Assembly (NCBI GenBank): GCA_037042185.1
Contig: JAXQJY010000031.1
Location: forward strand, 1,178,001 to 1,242,000
DNA from: Sordariomycetes sp. S80-01Y
Lineage: Eukaryota > Ascomycota > Sordariomycetes
DNA length: 64,000 nucleotides
Direction of reading: 5' to 3'
Shown here: piece after piece, positions 13,580 to 24,100 of the stretch
Layout of the letters: every line of letters begins with the position of its first letter
Numbering within the stretch: the stretch's first letter is position 1
The notes under the pieces: model-generated
Told to the model about the DNA's origin: nothing
What the model saw: the letters and a program-made list of their open reading frames with translations, nothing else
Databases searched by the model: none
Made by a program: the position numbers and the translations under genes

Positions 13580-15795
13580 ATGGGCACTGGCAAGAAAGAG
13601 GCGACCCGTAGGGTGCGCCAAAATAAGACGGGCGATGGGTTGAACAACGTCCGGACCAAGGGCGAGAACTTCTATCGGTAAGCAACTAAAACTATGATCC
13701 AACTTGAGTTTCGGGTCTGACTCAACTAGCGATGCGAAGAAGGTGAGACACCTCAACATGTACAAAGAGGGCAAGTCGCAACGCAACAAAGACGGCGAAA
13801 TCATAAAAGCGGCCGCGTACCAGTCCCGAGATATCCCTAATGCGCGAATCGAGCCCAACCGGAAATGGTTTACCAACACGCGCGTCGTTTCGCAAGATAC
13901 CCTTAGCGCTTTTCGCGAAGCCATGGCAGAAAAAGCGAACGACCCCTACCAAGTGCTGCTCAAATCGAACAAGCTTCCAATGAGCCTGATCCGGGACGGT
14001 CAAGACACCAATGGGCTGAAGCAACACAAAGCCAAGATGGCTGTGGAGAGCTCACCTTTCTCAGATGTCTTCGGACCCAAAGCACAGCGCAAGAGAGTCA
14101 AGCTTAGTGTGAGCAACATCGATGAAATGGCCGACGACACTGAGAAAAGTATGGATTCCTATCAGGAACGCCTAGAGCAAGCCAAGCTGCTAAGCGGCAA
14201 CTCTGGTGCTGCTGATGCAGATGGCGACGAGGAGCAGTATACCTTGGCTATCGAGCCTGTCTTCGATAAAGGCCAGAGCAAGCGTATCTGGAACGAGTTG
14301 TACAAGGTCATGGACTCATCAGACGTGGTTATTCACGTGCTTGATGCTCGAGACCCTCTTGGGACAAGATGTCGCAGTGTTGAAAAATACCTGAAAGAGG
14401 AAGCCCCGCACAAGCACTTGATCTTCGTATTGAACAAGTGCGACCTGGTACCAGCAAGCGTTGCGGTAAGTTCCTGTTCAATTGATGCTGCCCCTTCCCC
14501 TCCCTCCGGTTTTTGTCATTGCACCCCGTCTCGACCCCAAGGATTTTAGTCAGGGCTTCTTCATCATATTTCTCATTGGAAGAGGATCCGTTACATCGTT
14601 GGGAGATTAAAAGTCTTTTCAAAGGCCTCTTGTTCGCGCTCGAGGCTGGTTGACGCCGTTTTGGCAACGACCACGAATCAGGCAATGTGTCGAATTGAGT
14701 TGAAGTCTGCCTACGCCCTAGATGGCGTTGATTGCATGCTTCTTAGTTATGACACAAACATTCTACATGCATCATTCATTGTTGCCCACTTGATGCGAAT
14801 CATCCGCTAACGACCGCATACAGTCCCACTGGGTGAAGATCCTCTCCAAAGAGTATCCAACATTGGCGTTCCACGCTAGTATTAAGCATTCCTTCGGCAA
14901 GGGCTCACTAATTACCCTCTTGCGGCAGTTCTCTAGTCTTCACTCAGAGCGGAAGCAAATATCAGTGGGTTTAATCGGAGGGCCAAATACCGGCAAATCC
15001 TCCATCATCAACACACTTCTCAACAAGAAAGTCTGCAATGTCGCTCCTATACCTGGAGAGACCAAGGTCTGGCAGTATGTGAGCTTGATGAAGCGGATAT
15101 ACCTTATTGATTGTCCTGGTGTCGTCCCACCCTCCAGTCAGGACACGCCAACCGACTTGATCCTTCGAGGCGTGGCCCGTGTTGAGAAAGTGGAGAACCC
15201 TGAGCAGTATATCGCGGCGCTGCTGGGGAAGGTCAAAAAGCATCACATGGAGCGGACGTATGAGCTCGGGGGTTGGAACAACTCAACGGAGTTCCTCGAG
15301 CTGCTCGCCAGGAAGGGTGGCCGTCTGCTCCGTGGTGGTGAGCCTGACTTGGACGGTGTGGCAAAGATGGTGCTGAACGATTTTATGAGGGGGAAGATCC
15401 CTTGGTTCACCCCTGCGCCAAAACTCGAGGACGAAGAAGGTGATGGCGTGGCTGGTCGGGGCGGAAAGCTAGGTGAGATGCCCAAAAAGCGTGCGAGAGA
15501 CGAACAGGCTGAGGATACGGGCATGTCGGCAGACGCACAACTGCTGTTAGAGGCACAGCTTGCGTCAGCAAAGGAAGATGGTGGGTCTGGTGACGAAGAT
15601 GATGAATTTGAGGGATTTGGCAGTGACACCGACGAGGTGGCTTCAGTGAATCCTTCCTTTGCAGCTACCGTGGTCTCTGACAGCGAAGATGACATTCCTG
15701 AGTCTTCCGTTAGTGGTGAAGGTGGGGGATCCAGATCTACATCTCGAGGGTCGAAGGCAGGTAGGCCACTGAAGCGAACAAAGGTAGTTCGGTAG
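13580..15795 (+). CDS. NOG2: Nucleolar GTPase Nog2 (60S ribosome biogenesis)
   Basis: Three exons (13580-13677, 13730-14465, 14824-15795) give 601 aa. The N-terminus [20 protein letters not shown] is the usual Nog2/Nug2 start. The GTPase is circularly permuted, as in the YlqF/YawG class: DARDPLG at about 238-244 and NKCDLVP (G4) at about 268-274 come before GGPNTGKSS (G1, about 330-338) and DCPGVVPP (G3, about 374-381). The acidic C-terminus with KKRARD and [10 protein letters not shown] basic patches suits nuclear and nucleolar localisation. Nog2 holds late nuclear pre-60S particles and blocks premature Nmd3 binding. Intron 1 is 52 nt. Intron 2 is 358 nt, much longer than its neighbours', and falls between G4 and G1. 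Confidence 0.95.
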
Positions 15796-17887
15796 GCAGT
15801 CGCCTCAATGACTTGATGATCCTAATCTTACTAGCCTGCTCCTTGAAAGCCCATGTGACGTCTTCATCTCGAAGTGTTATAACTATGGACATCACTTCCT
15901 AGTACTGTTAGCAGCTGTGCAGTCCCGGTTGTTTTACGATTTCAAGCTTTGGGTTTCCTTCCGTTTCACCTCAGCTTCACTTTGCCCTCGAATGTTGTAG
16001 ATAAGCGGCCTCCCGCCTCCTATCTTCATTTTCATAATACCTCGTAGCTCCTAAGGTTATCCACTTTTGCATTGTGGCTAACAGACTATGAACTCCTCAG
16101 GTGCTGGATCTTGAAGTCCTGGACACCACTCGCCTCTATGAGTCCTCGGACACACTCATACTACTCAGCCAATGCCAAAGCCACATCTACAGCAGCACGC
16201 TTTCTTAGCAACTTGACGTATCGGCACGCGCCCACGTTGCAGGGCCGCAAGGATGTAGGTCTCGCTCACAACGACCGCAGCGACTTCTCCCTCTAGGCAC
16301 ACCAATATAACACCCGCTTGAGAACATACAGCACGCGCATGAACTACATAAGAGGGAATTCTTTGTTCGCGTCCGAGCTGAGAAAAGTCGTACAACGGCT
16401 AATACTGAAATAGAAGAGGCATATACTCTGCGCCTCCAAGCCGGTAGAACCACAAAGATGGCTGCTCTTTAGGCCGCCATGTGCGCCAGTTACGTTGATA
16501 GGAATGAGGCTGGACCTGTCGGCGACATGTTCGATCTGCCCAAGAGTACATGGAAAAGGTTATTTCGGTGAGGCGCTAGCGATACTGACCTCGTCGGTAA
16601 GAGAATTTCCGCTCAGAACCTCGACCATCTCTCGCAATTATCCCTACTATATAGCTTCTTGCGTCCTGAGATCTCATGAGCCACCCATGCAGCACAATTG
16701 CTCTCCCATGATTCCCAAAAGGGCGGACGCCAACACCAAACCCGAGGGCAGTCGCCGCAATAATGCCACTCGAGACACTGGCTATCTCAAGGCCTAGTAC
16801 GCTAAAGAGGATATTGCTGATAAGTAATTCTGTCGTACTGCAGCTCAGAGACGGCAGGGTTTTGTCTGCCAGCCTTCCATGCCAGACTCAAGGTTCTCTA
16901 AGCCTCTGAGAAGTGAGCCCATTCGAAGGCGGAAGGGGCAAATAGCTCTGTATGAGGCCGCATAGGCGCGGCCCGGAGCTTCTGAATTCACTTTTGAGTC
17001 AAGCAACACCTCTACAGCATCGATCAAGGGACTGGTACCCAGGAATATGCTGCTATGAGGGTCTAAAACGTTAAGAGCAACACACACCAACGGGTCAACG
17101 CGCACACAGGCAGGGACGTTAGGGAAGAGCAAGTTGAGTAAACCGCAGACAATCAATGCGTATGTCCAGTCTTTTCCGCAAGTGGCACCTTTTTTGGGTT
17201 TCGGTTGCAACGGAATCCCGACATGGTTCTTGAGGCTGCTGTACGTGTTCCGCCGTCTCCTTTCTTCACTGCCTTGCCCATGGAGGTCCAAAGTAAACCA
17301 CTCAAGACAGGCGATGACCCAATGTGGTCCGCTTCCGACGATGAGTTTTCTTGGGTAAGTTGAATAGACCGCGAACAATGGGGTACGTTTCCTCTCAAAA
17401 CTCTGTCACTCATAGACAATTACAGGCGTCAAGTTGTCTCCTATCCACGCACGAACACATATGTGAAGACATAGATAAAAGGGGACTCTAGCTGGCTCAA
17501 CATATGAACAACATCCCTTACTCTCAATAATCAAATGACGAGTCAGCCTTGGTCACTGCTGGCATGTTGTGGTTTGGTCACGGTGACGCCTTGTGTTGCT
17601 CCTTAGGTCCCCACTCCGATGATGTAGCCGGATCTGCATAAAATCGCAAGCGACCGAAGCTCCAACGGCGAAATAAGCAGCATCAACTGCAACAACACAC
17701 CAATACCACCACCACCACGAAGAAGCCTGAGCCCTCTGTCAGATTTTTAACTAGAGCTCAAGCTGATCGTACAACAGTCGACGACAGCTGCAACGCACCA
17801 GCAAGCAGTCGAAAGCGAGTGAAAAAGAAGACCTGCACAACCACGCGACCGAGGACGCCAGATTGCTGGCAAAAAGTGGCGGACGTC
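15796..17887. other. Intergenic 2.1 kb, no supported gene
   Basis: Several open frames exist. The longest (16845-17378, -, 177 aa) has hydrophobic patches but no recognisable domain and an overlapping frame on the same strand, so I leave it uncalled. The last 250 bases contain CACCACCACC simple sequence typical of fungal leaders and likely belong to the next gene. Confidence 0.45.
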
Positions 17888-18574
17888 ATGGGCTCTTCGT
17901 CGTCAAAGATGTCTCGAGGAGCTACGCGAAAGTATCCTGCGGCTTCATCGGCCACCGCTACAGCAGCACGTGTTGCACCGAAGGCCAGAAGTGCAGGGCA
18001 AACGTTGAGCCATCAAGGGCCCAAGGAAGATAACACGGACGACGGTACGGGCACCCTTCTTGGGAAATGAGCTGATACAAATCGCTGATAGTCAAGCGCA
18101 GCTAGCCGAACCAGTGGCATGGACCCGGACACCGCTTCTAACGACTTCTCGCAGCGCTTGCATCGGATGGGCGTTGTCCAGCCAAACCCGACATACTCGC
18201 CCTCATCCAGGGCCGAAGTACAATCACCGGCGGGCATTCCGAACCAAACAATTGGAGCCCCCCAATTTCCACCCAAGAGAGCGAATCCCACGTTGTCAGC
18301 TCTCGAGGCAAGGCGCCAGCTACAACGCCAGGCGGAGAAGGAGTTCGAGAATATGGGCCTTGTGGGCTCTTCAGGAAGGCGGCTGGTCGATATACGAACA
18401 CTGGTTGATGCTCTCCAGCTGCTGAATCGGGGTTGGCCTCAAGCAGATGTTGAGAGTAGACTACAATTAGAGGTCGGCCTTCTAGATAAGCTTGGGGGTT
18501 CCAATATCCTCACGCACGAAACCGTTGCGTACGACCCCCATGCGAATCTAACCTCGCTTTCGAAATCCAGGTAA
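17888..18574 (+). CDS. Small fungal helix-turn-helix-like protein, possibly N-myristoylated
   Basis: Two exons (17888-18044, 18102-18574) give 209 aa. The donor is GTACGG. The acceptor that keeps frame is the CGCAG ending at 18101, not the TAG ten bases earlier, which would run into a stop. The product begins MGSSSSK, a good N-myristoylation signal (Gly2, Ser6), followed by a low-complexity Ala/Thr/Ser region. The conserved part is ALEARRQLQRQAEKEFENMG followed by SGRRLVDIRTLVDALQLLNRGWPQADVESRLQLEVGLLDKLG, which looks like a helix-turn-helix module found in many filamentous fungal proteins of unknown function. The reading frame stops at AGG TAA, where the same bases (GTAAAC) could also act as a splice donor, so a further 3' exon cannot be excluded. 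It is convergent with the dehydrogenase. Confidence 0.72.
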
Positions 18575-18956
18575 ACTGACAGGATTGCATCTTCACGTGC
18601 CTGGATCTCCGTCACTGTATTGATTCCGATGCATATACAATAGACACTGGGCTTATCACTGCTGAGCGGAACATCGACTACTACTCAAGCAAGCCGTCTA
18701 CTAGAGCGAGTTTGAAGGGCTATACCAGTCATTTATTTGATCAGACCATAAAGATGTGTGGTGTATTATTATGTATATATGTTATTGGAAACCCACAGAT
18801 GCGCCACGCTTCGCAAAGTCTCCCTAACTGAGAAGTGCTCACATCAACCGATCCAAATACTGTGGCACGCATCGGCTCATACGCCAGTCCAACCCACATT
18901 TGACAGCGCCAAAACTACCATAACAAGGAGAACCGAAACTCCGCTACCATAGACAT
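18575..18956. other. Convergent 3' intergenic region
   Basis: About 380 bases between facing stop codons, AT-richer than its flanks (TATATGTTATT near 18775). It probably holds 3' UTRs only. Confidence 0.55.
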
Positions 18957-19955
18957 TTACCAAGCAGCATGACCGCCGTCAATGCGGAGATCGCTGCCGG
19001 TCATGAAGCTACTGGCCTCGCTAAGAAGGAATACACCGGCACCACGATATTCCTTGGGCAGGCTGAGGCGGCCAAGCATGTTCTCCTTAGGCCATTGGTT
19101 CTGGCGATCCGGGTAGTCAATGAAGAGGTTCTGGAGCATGGCCGTCAGAATGTACCCGGGAGAGAGGGTATTGACACGGATGCCATATTGTCCCCATTCC
19201 GCGGCCAGGTTGCGGGCGAGCTGAATAACGGCAGCTTTCGAGGGATTGTAGGCGGGAGCATACATGCCCTTGTTCGCGATAGTGCCGCTCATGCTAGCGA
19301 CCATGGCAATACTCCCGGGCTGCTTCAAGCGAACCATCTGGCGTGCCGCAGCCTGTGCGGTCATGAAAGCACCCGTTACGTTGATGCTCATCATGCGATC
19401 GACTTCCTCCTGGGGATAGTCAAGCGCTGGCGTTTCGTGATTGATGCCAGCCGCTGCTATCAAGCCGTCGAGACGACCGGCGTGGTCGGCAATGTGTCGG
19501 AAAATGTCGTTTAGATCGCCATTGTTCCTGACGTCGGCCTGATGATACATGAGAGTCGTACCAAACTCGTTGTTGGCCTTCTTTGCAACCTGGGAGAATG
19601 GCGACTTGGGATCATCGGCCGGCGAAGGGAGGCGGTCAATAGCATGGACTGTGGTTCTCGAGGTTAGCACCATCTCCTCTTCCGAGTCAACGCATTGGTT
19701 ACCTGTTGCACCAGCTTCCAGGAGTGCTTCTGTTTGAACGAGTCCCAATCCACGAGCACCACCGGATACAACGACCACCTTGTCTTGAAGACTGAACTCG
19801 GGCAGAATGCGGGAAGGTCCTCGAACGGGCGATGCTTGGCAAAGAGGGGCGGAAGTGCCGAATGACTTGAATGGGTGTAGTGTCTGAACTCTGGAAGCAA
19901 CGGCAGCAGGGCGCGTCTTTCTGAGGAGACGAGCCGTCCGACAGAAGCTGGACAT
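18957..19955 (-). CDS. Short-chain dehydrogenase/reductase, probably mitochondrial
   Basis: Two exons (19703-19955, 18957-19648) give 314 aa. The start MSSFCRTARLLRKTRPAAVA resembles a mitochondrial presequence; the longer in-frame Met at 20099 would bury it. Classical SDR features are the NAD(P) loop VVVSGGARGLG (about 61-71), AAAGI (about 149-153), SINVTGAF (about 172), the catalytic region VASMSG (about 201-206) and Tyr218-x3-Lys222 in YNPSKAA, then LSPGYILTAML and the SDLRIDGGHAAW tail. It resembles fungal polyol (mannitol, sorbose, arabinitol) reductases more than FabG-type enzymes, but the substrate is a guess. The 54-nt intron (19649-19702, GTAACC...GTGCTAACC...CACAG) is a multiple of three and lacks stops, so it can be retained in frame. 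Confidence 0.9.
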   Translation of the reverse strand: MSSFCRTARLLRKTRPAAVASRVQTLHPFKSFGTSAPLCQASPVRGPSRILPEFSLQDKVVVVSGGARGLGLVQTEALLEAGATGNQCVDSEEEMVLTSRTTVHAIDRLPSPADDPKSPFSQVAKKANNEFGTTLMYHQADVRNNGDLNDIFRHIADHAGRLDGLIAAAGINHETPALDYPQEEVDRMMSINVTGAFMTAQAAARQMVRLKQPGSIAMVASMSGTIANKGMYAPAYNPSKAAVIQLARNLAAEWGQYGIRVNTLSPGYILTAMLQNLFIDYPDRQNQWPKENMLGRLSLPKEYRGAGVFLLSEASSFMTGSDLRIDGGHAAW

Positions 19956-21687
19956 TGTGTGGGACGAAAGGGGGGATGGGTGTTGCTCCGCAAGATGAGT
20001 ATCAGTCTGAATGTCTTGACCCCCAGCTGGCTCTGTTAGGTACCTTTTTGGCAGGGGATGGGAGTAAAGAGCAGTGAGCCGGATGCTACATGCTGGCAAA
20101 AATCAGGTCGAGGACTGCTGGACATTTATGTAGGCAAGCATCTAGGAGCCAGCAGGATCAGTAAGTCCGAAGACGGCAGTAGAAAGATGAGGAGTCGTCA
20201 GCCAACTCATTGCGGCCAACGCACCGGATGTCCTGATCGAGATAGATTGCAAATTTCGTCACGGTGATGGCTGAAGGCAAAGTTCAGAAGTGTCACGAGG
20301 AGCTCGGTCAGGGAGGGTCAGGGAGGGTCGGAGAGTGTCAGAAAGTACACCCCAAGTGTGCACAGAGATGGCCGAGTCCGGATGTCTGGGCTGAAAGTGA
20401 ACCCTGTTATGCAAAGCTGCTTTCAGGCGCGAGTCACTGTAGCCAAGCCGATACCCCAGATTGGCAGGGTCCAGAGGTATGCTGAAGGGTAGACTGTGGC
20501 ATGTCAGGTACCGGCCCCCTTTTACGAGCTGCGACCCCCTACCTCGCTAACCTGAGGTATGTACTTCCGGTCATGGCTAACGGGCTCGGGTTACCCGAAT
20601 CGGCCAGCCGGAAGGCCTTGCTCTGAATTGTTCCTTTGCATCAGCCCACCCAAACCGGAACCCCCGCGTTTTTGTGGCAACAGGCCCAGGAATATGTCGC
20701 TAGTGGTGAGCAGCCGCAGACAAGCTTTTAGAGTTTCTGGGCCAATCTTGGACGGTGTCGCGGAATTTATGTCGAAGGGTCGCGCCAAACATCTCGGAGG
20801 CAACACGAAAAACGTGGGGGTCTGACGAGTTCTTGATGAGCATGGCATCGCCATGCCAAGCGGCGAACTCCAAGCGATCGCATCACGCAAACCTCGTGGC
20901 GGCCGACGGATGCGTAACGTTGACGTTCTCGTCAAATGCAGAGGCCGGAGCGACACCCGGGAGGGCTTACGAACCACCTCCTTCTGTGATCGTTTCGTTC
21001 GTGATCAAGATCGCGAGAATCCCACGGCGATGTCTTTGAAATCATAATTACACAACAGTCGCCGGGAGAGCAAGTGATACGGAGGAGATTGTCCTTGCGC
21101 CTCGCTGGACCCAGCACACTGGCCAGTGGTGGAACCAAAACATTGGAGAAGCGCAGGGACCTTTAGATCCGGTCTGTTTTCTGGGTCCTGTGCAGAGACG
21201 GTGCAAACTGCAAGCTCTATCAGGCCGCATGATCGTGTTTTGTGGGCTTCGTCCACTTGCGGGTGGGTTGTGAGATGGGAGAAGAGGATCTTTCCACACT
21301 CCACCGCCTCCAACATGCCCCCAACATCGCGAAGCCCGCCGCCGGCATCGTGAAGGCCGTTGTGGAGCCAGGCTCGGTCCGTACGACTCGGGAATGGCGT
21401 TGCTTCGGATGCTGTCTCGTGAGCCGCGGGCAAAGTCTGAGCTCTAGTTAGACGAGCTCGGGCGGTGTGAAAGCAAAACTTCGAGTCTGCTCCGTGTCCA
21501 CCACGCACATTGCGTGCTTTTCGCCTGCTCCCTTAACTCCGTCCATGAAGCTGTTGAGTTAAGAGTTACACAACAGCGCCCGCGAAGTCTGCCACAGTGG
21601 CGATGAGACCGAGTAATTCCACAAATAATTGTCGAACTTGTTTGAAGCGAGGTTTGGAAATATCATGTATTTCCTACATATGGGGTT
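19956..21687. other. Intergenic 1.7 kb upstream of the dehydrogenase
   Basis: It includes the dehydrogenase promoter. A small tandem G-rich repeat lies at 20308-20327. The open frames at 20559-21540 overlap on both strands and look like chance frames of GC-rich DNA. No gene is supported. Confidence 0.5.
20308..20327 (+). repeat. Two-copy G-rich repeat, G-quadruplex motif
   Basis: The 10-bp unit TCAGGGAGGG occurs twice in tandem. Bases 20311-20327 contain four GGG runs separated by loops of 1, 3 and 1 nt, which satisfies the usual G-quadruplex pattern. It lies about 360 bp upstream of the dehydrogenase start codon, on the non-template side. Confidence 0.7.
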
Positions 21688-23664
21688 CTAGTTCTCGATC
21701 CACTGGAAGATAGCCATGGTTGTTGTGTAGATCATCGCGACCAGTCCAACAATCATTAGAACGATGTCCATAATCTTCACCCATCCCCTTTCCGCTGCTC
21801 CCTTGTAGTGCAAAAACGCTGGGTAGATGTACACGAGCGGAACGCAGGCAAAGCTACCAATCAAAGAAACAAACTTGTCGAGGTCCGTTGCACCGACCAT
21901 GCTCACGCCCACACATAGCACCATTAGCGCCGTCCTCACGGCGTTCTTCTTCCACTTGATGGCCCGGCTCTTCGCTCCGGAAGCGCGTTCTTCGAAGAAA
22001 CTGGTCTCAAGAATACGCACAGCGGGAAACAGTTGGACTGGCTCGCCAGCCAAAACAGCCATTGAGTACAGGAATTGTACGCCATTTACAATGGGAGAGT
22101 CCTGCGGAAAGTTCGAAATGACTTGTATCTTGGTGTCTTCCCCAAAGGTCGCATAGCAGAGAGCCCCGACTGATGTAAAGATGATGGTTATGAGAAGCAT
22201 GACAAAGTACAGAAGCTTGCCGAAATGCTCAGGCTTCTTCATGCTAGACTGAATAGGCAAAATGAGCCCGATTCCCTCAAAGGTGAAAATGGCGGATCCA
22301 ATGGTTAGCGTCCACGATGAAGAGTTGAAAAGCATGACGCTTGGCTCAAGGCCGCGGGTGGCAAGACTCGCAATGTCGTAGTACCAAATGTACACGAGAC
22401 CAACGAGAATGAAGACGTCGGCCACCAATGCCACAGGCCCCAGCTTGGAAATGTGCCTGATCAAGGCGAGCGGAATAAGAGGCAACAATTGGAGGGCAAT
22501 CAGTCCTGGGACCCCGAGAACGACATTGTGGCGACCGCCAGTCACAGCATCCAAAAAGGCCCAGAGATTTTCAGCCGTAAAGATCAGACCAGCGCAGACA
22601 AAGCCAAGCTGCGATAGTGCAATGGAAAAGAGTATGAGACCGCGAAACCGGGGACCAACGATGGCAGCTCCAAGCTCACCGTACCCTCCACCATAACGCT
22701 CTCGGCAATCCAGTAGCAAGCGGAAGCACAGGCAATTGATCAGCGAAACGGAGACGAGAGTGACGGAGGAGAACAGAATGCCGCCATTTCGGAACGCTTT
22801 GGGCAGAAACATGATCCCCGTGCCAATGAAAGCCTTCAGCAGGGTGAAGAATGTCTTGACGGTGCTGGCGTCACCCTCTCTCGCTAGACGTCGGGAGCTG
22901 CGACGTCGAGTCACGCGGGGTCGCCTCCCAGCCAGCAGAGGCTGTTGCTCGCTGGGTTCCTCTCCGTCCTCGACAGCGGACTCGTCGTCATACGACGAAT
23001 CACTGTCCTCCAAGTCTTCGCCAGCGAAGCTGCCGTATAGATCCAAGAAATCAACAAATGTGTTTGCAATGATCAAAGGCCCTGTCTCCCGCCGTTGCCT
23101 CGCCTGTCGCACCAGGTAGTGCCGCCTGAATCCGCCAGGTTCTCTCTGTTCTGGGTACGTAAGGTCATCGGACGGTTGGAGACGCGGAGACGGCTGATAG
23201 GAGAAGGTATTTGCTCGACGTAACGAGTTGGCTCGGGCCTTCATTCGAAATATGTCGCGGTGGATGTCGCCTCCTTGCAGCTTGAGTGACGACTCTACGT
23301 TTTCATTGTCCGCCATATCCGTCGGCGTTGCAGTCAAGGAGCCACTGATGCGAGGTGGCGGCCCACCCACACCATCGTCCGCAGGTTCGCCATTCTGGCT
23401 AGATTCCTGAGCAGGAGCTGTCGTATGAGAGGTGGAGGTCGGGCTTGACGTCGCCCCCTGCGGAGGAGTAGGTTGATTGGGGAAGGGGTAGGCAGCTGGG
23501 GACTTGACCAGAGGTTCTCCTGCATTCGGGACTTCTGGATCCTCGTCTGGCAAGCCTAAGCTGACGGTTGGCTCCGCCGAGAAGCCGTCGGGCAAGTGAC
23601 GCTCGAGGATAGCTGCCTGTCGTTTGCTGGCTTCGCTCCCTGGTGTATCTGCGAACTCAGACAT
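21688..23664 (-). CDS. Vacuolar amino acid transporter, Avt3/Avt4-like
   Basis: Single exon, 658 aa. A hydrophilic N-terminal region of about 265 residues contains FVDFLDLYGSFAGEDLED (from about 203), a stretch typical of Avt3/Avt4, then an acidic run and EQQPLL (239-244), an acidic dileucine motif of the kind AP-3 uses to sort cargo to the vacuole. The amino-acid/auxin permease core follows, starting STVKTFFTLLKAFIGTGIMF (about 267), with about 11 hydrophobic segments, and ends MAIFQWIEN. Yeast Avt3 and Avt4 export neutral or basic amino acids from the vacuole to the cytosol; the same role is inferred here. It is the last intact gene before the AT-rich island. Confidence 0.92.
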   Translation of the reverse strand: MSEFADTPGSEASKRQAAILERHLPDGFSAEPTVSLGLPDEDPEVPNAGEPLVKSPAAYPFPNQPTPPQGATSSPTSTSHTTAPAQESSQNGEPADDGVGGPPPRISGSLTATPTDMADNENVESSLKLQGGDIHRDIFRMKARANSLRRANTFSYQPSPRLQPSDDLTYPEQREPGGFRRHYLVRQARQRRETGPLIIANTFVDFLDLYGSFAGEDLEDSDSSYDDESAVEDGEEPSEQQPLLAGRRPRVTRRRSSRRLAREGDASTVKTFFTLLKAFIGTGIMFLPKAFRNGGILFSSVTLVSVSLINCLCFRLLLDCRERYGGGYGELGAAIVGPRFRGLILFSIALSQLGFVCAGLIFTAENLWAFLDAVTGGRHNVVLGVPGLIALQLLPLIPLALIRHISKLGPVALVADVFILVGLVYIWYYDIASLATRGLEPSVMLFNSSSWTLTIGSAIFTFEGIGLILPIQSSMKKPEHFGKLLYFVMLLITIIFTSVGALCYATFGEDTKIQVISNFPQDSPIVNGVQFLYSMAVLAGEPVQLFPAVRILETSFFEERASGAKSRAIKWKKNAVRTALMVLCVGVSMVGATDLDKFVSLIGSFACVPLVYIYPAFLHYKGAAERGWVKIMDIVLMIVGLVAMIYTTTMAIFQWIEN

Positions 23665-24100
23665 GATGTATGGTCCTCAAGTCGACGGCGGTATCGGCGG
23701 TAGGTTCGAGCGAGAAGCGGTCTTGTCTGGAGGAGCGTCTTTGTTAGACACAAATCATGTGGCAGCGAGAAGGCCTCGTCGAGGGGGATAGGGCCGTCTT
23801 TGCATAGACTATCACTCCATACCTGGAAGCCAATGGTTTCAAGGGCAAGAAAGAGTCAGGAAGGAGAATGGTCAAATAGGTGGGTGGTGGGGAATGGCTT
23901 AGCCAATCTGTGCCAGTGCCCCACATGCTGGAGCACTGGCAGGGCGTCAGTGCCAGTGCAAGGGCAGCAAGAGCACAAGGGGCCTTACCGGGGGATTTTT
24001 ACTGTACTTCATCTGCTCTACCTTAGGAATGAAAAAAAAATGTACATGGAGAGCATTTGCGGCCGATATGCATTAGAGACATCCTGTTTATGTGAGCTAA
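23665..24100. promoter_or_regulatory. Upstream region of the Avt-like gene
   Basis: GC-balanced sequence before the AT-rich island. A short imperfect repeat, CTGCCAGTGC/GTGCCAGTGC-like, recurs near 23909-23960. It presumably contains the promoter; no defined site can be named. Confidence 0.45.

Noticed and set aside
14466-14823. Possible box C/D snoRNA inside the NOG2 intron
   Set aside because: No good RTGATGA C box with a downstream CTGA D box was seen; GTTATGAC is only a near match.
16845-17378. 177-aa open frame on the minus strand
   Set aside because: No domain or family resemblance, overlapping frames on the same DNA, and no splice evidence.
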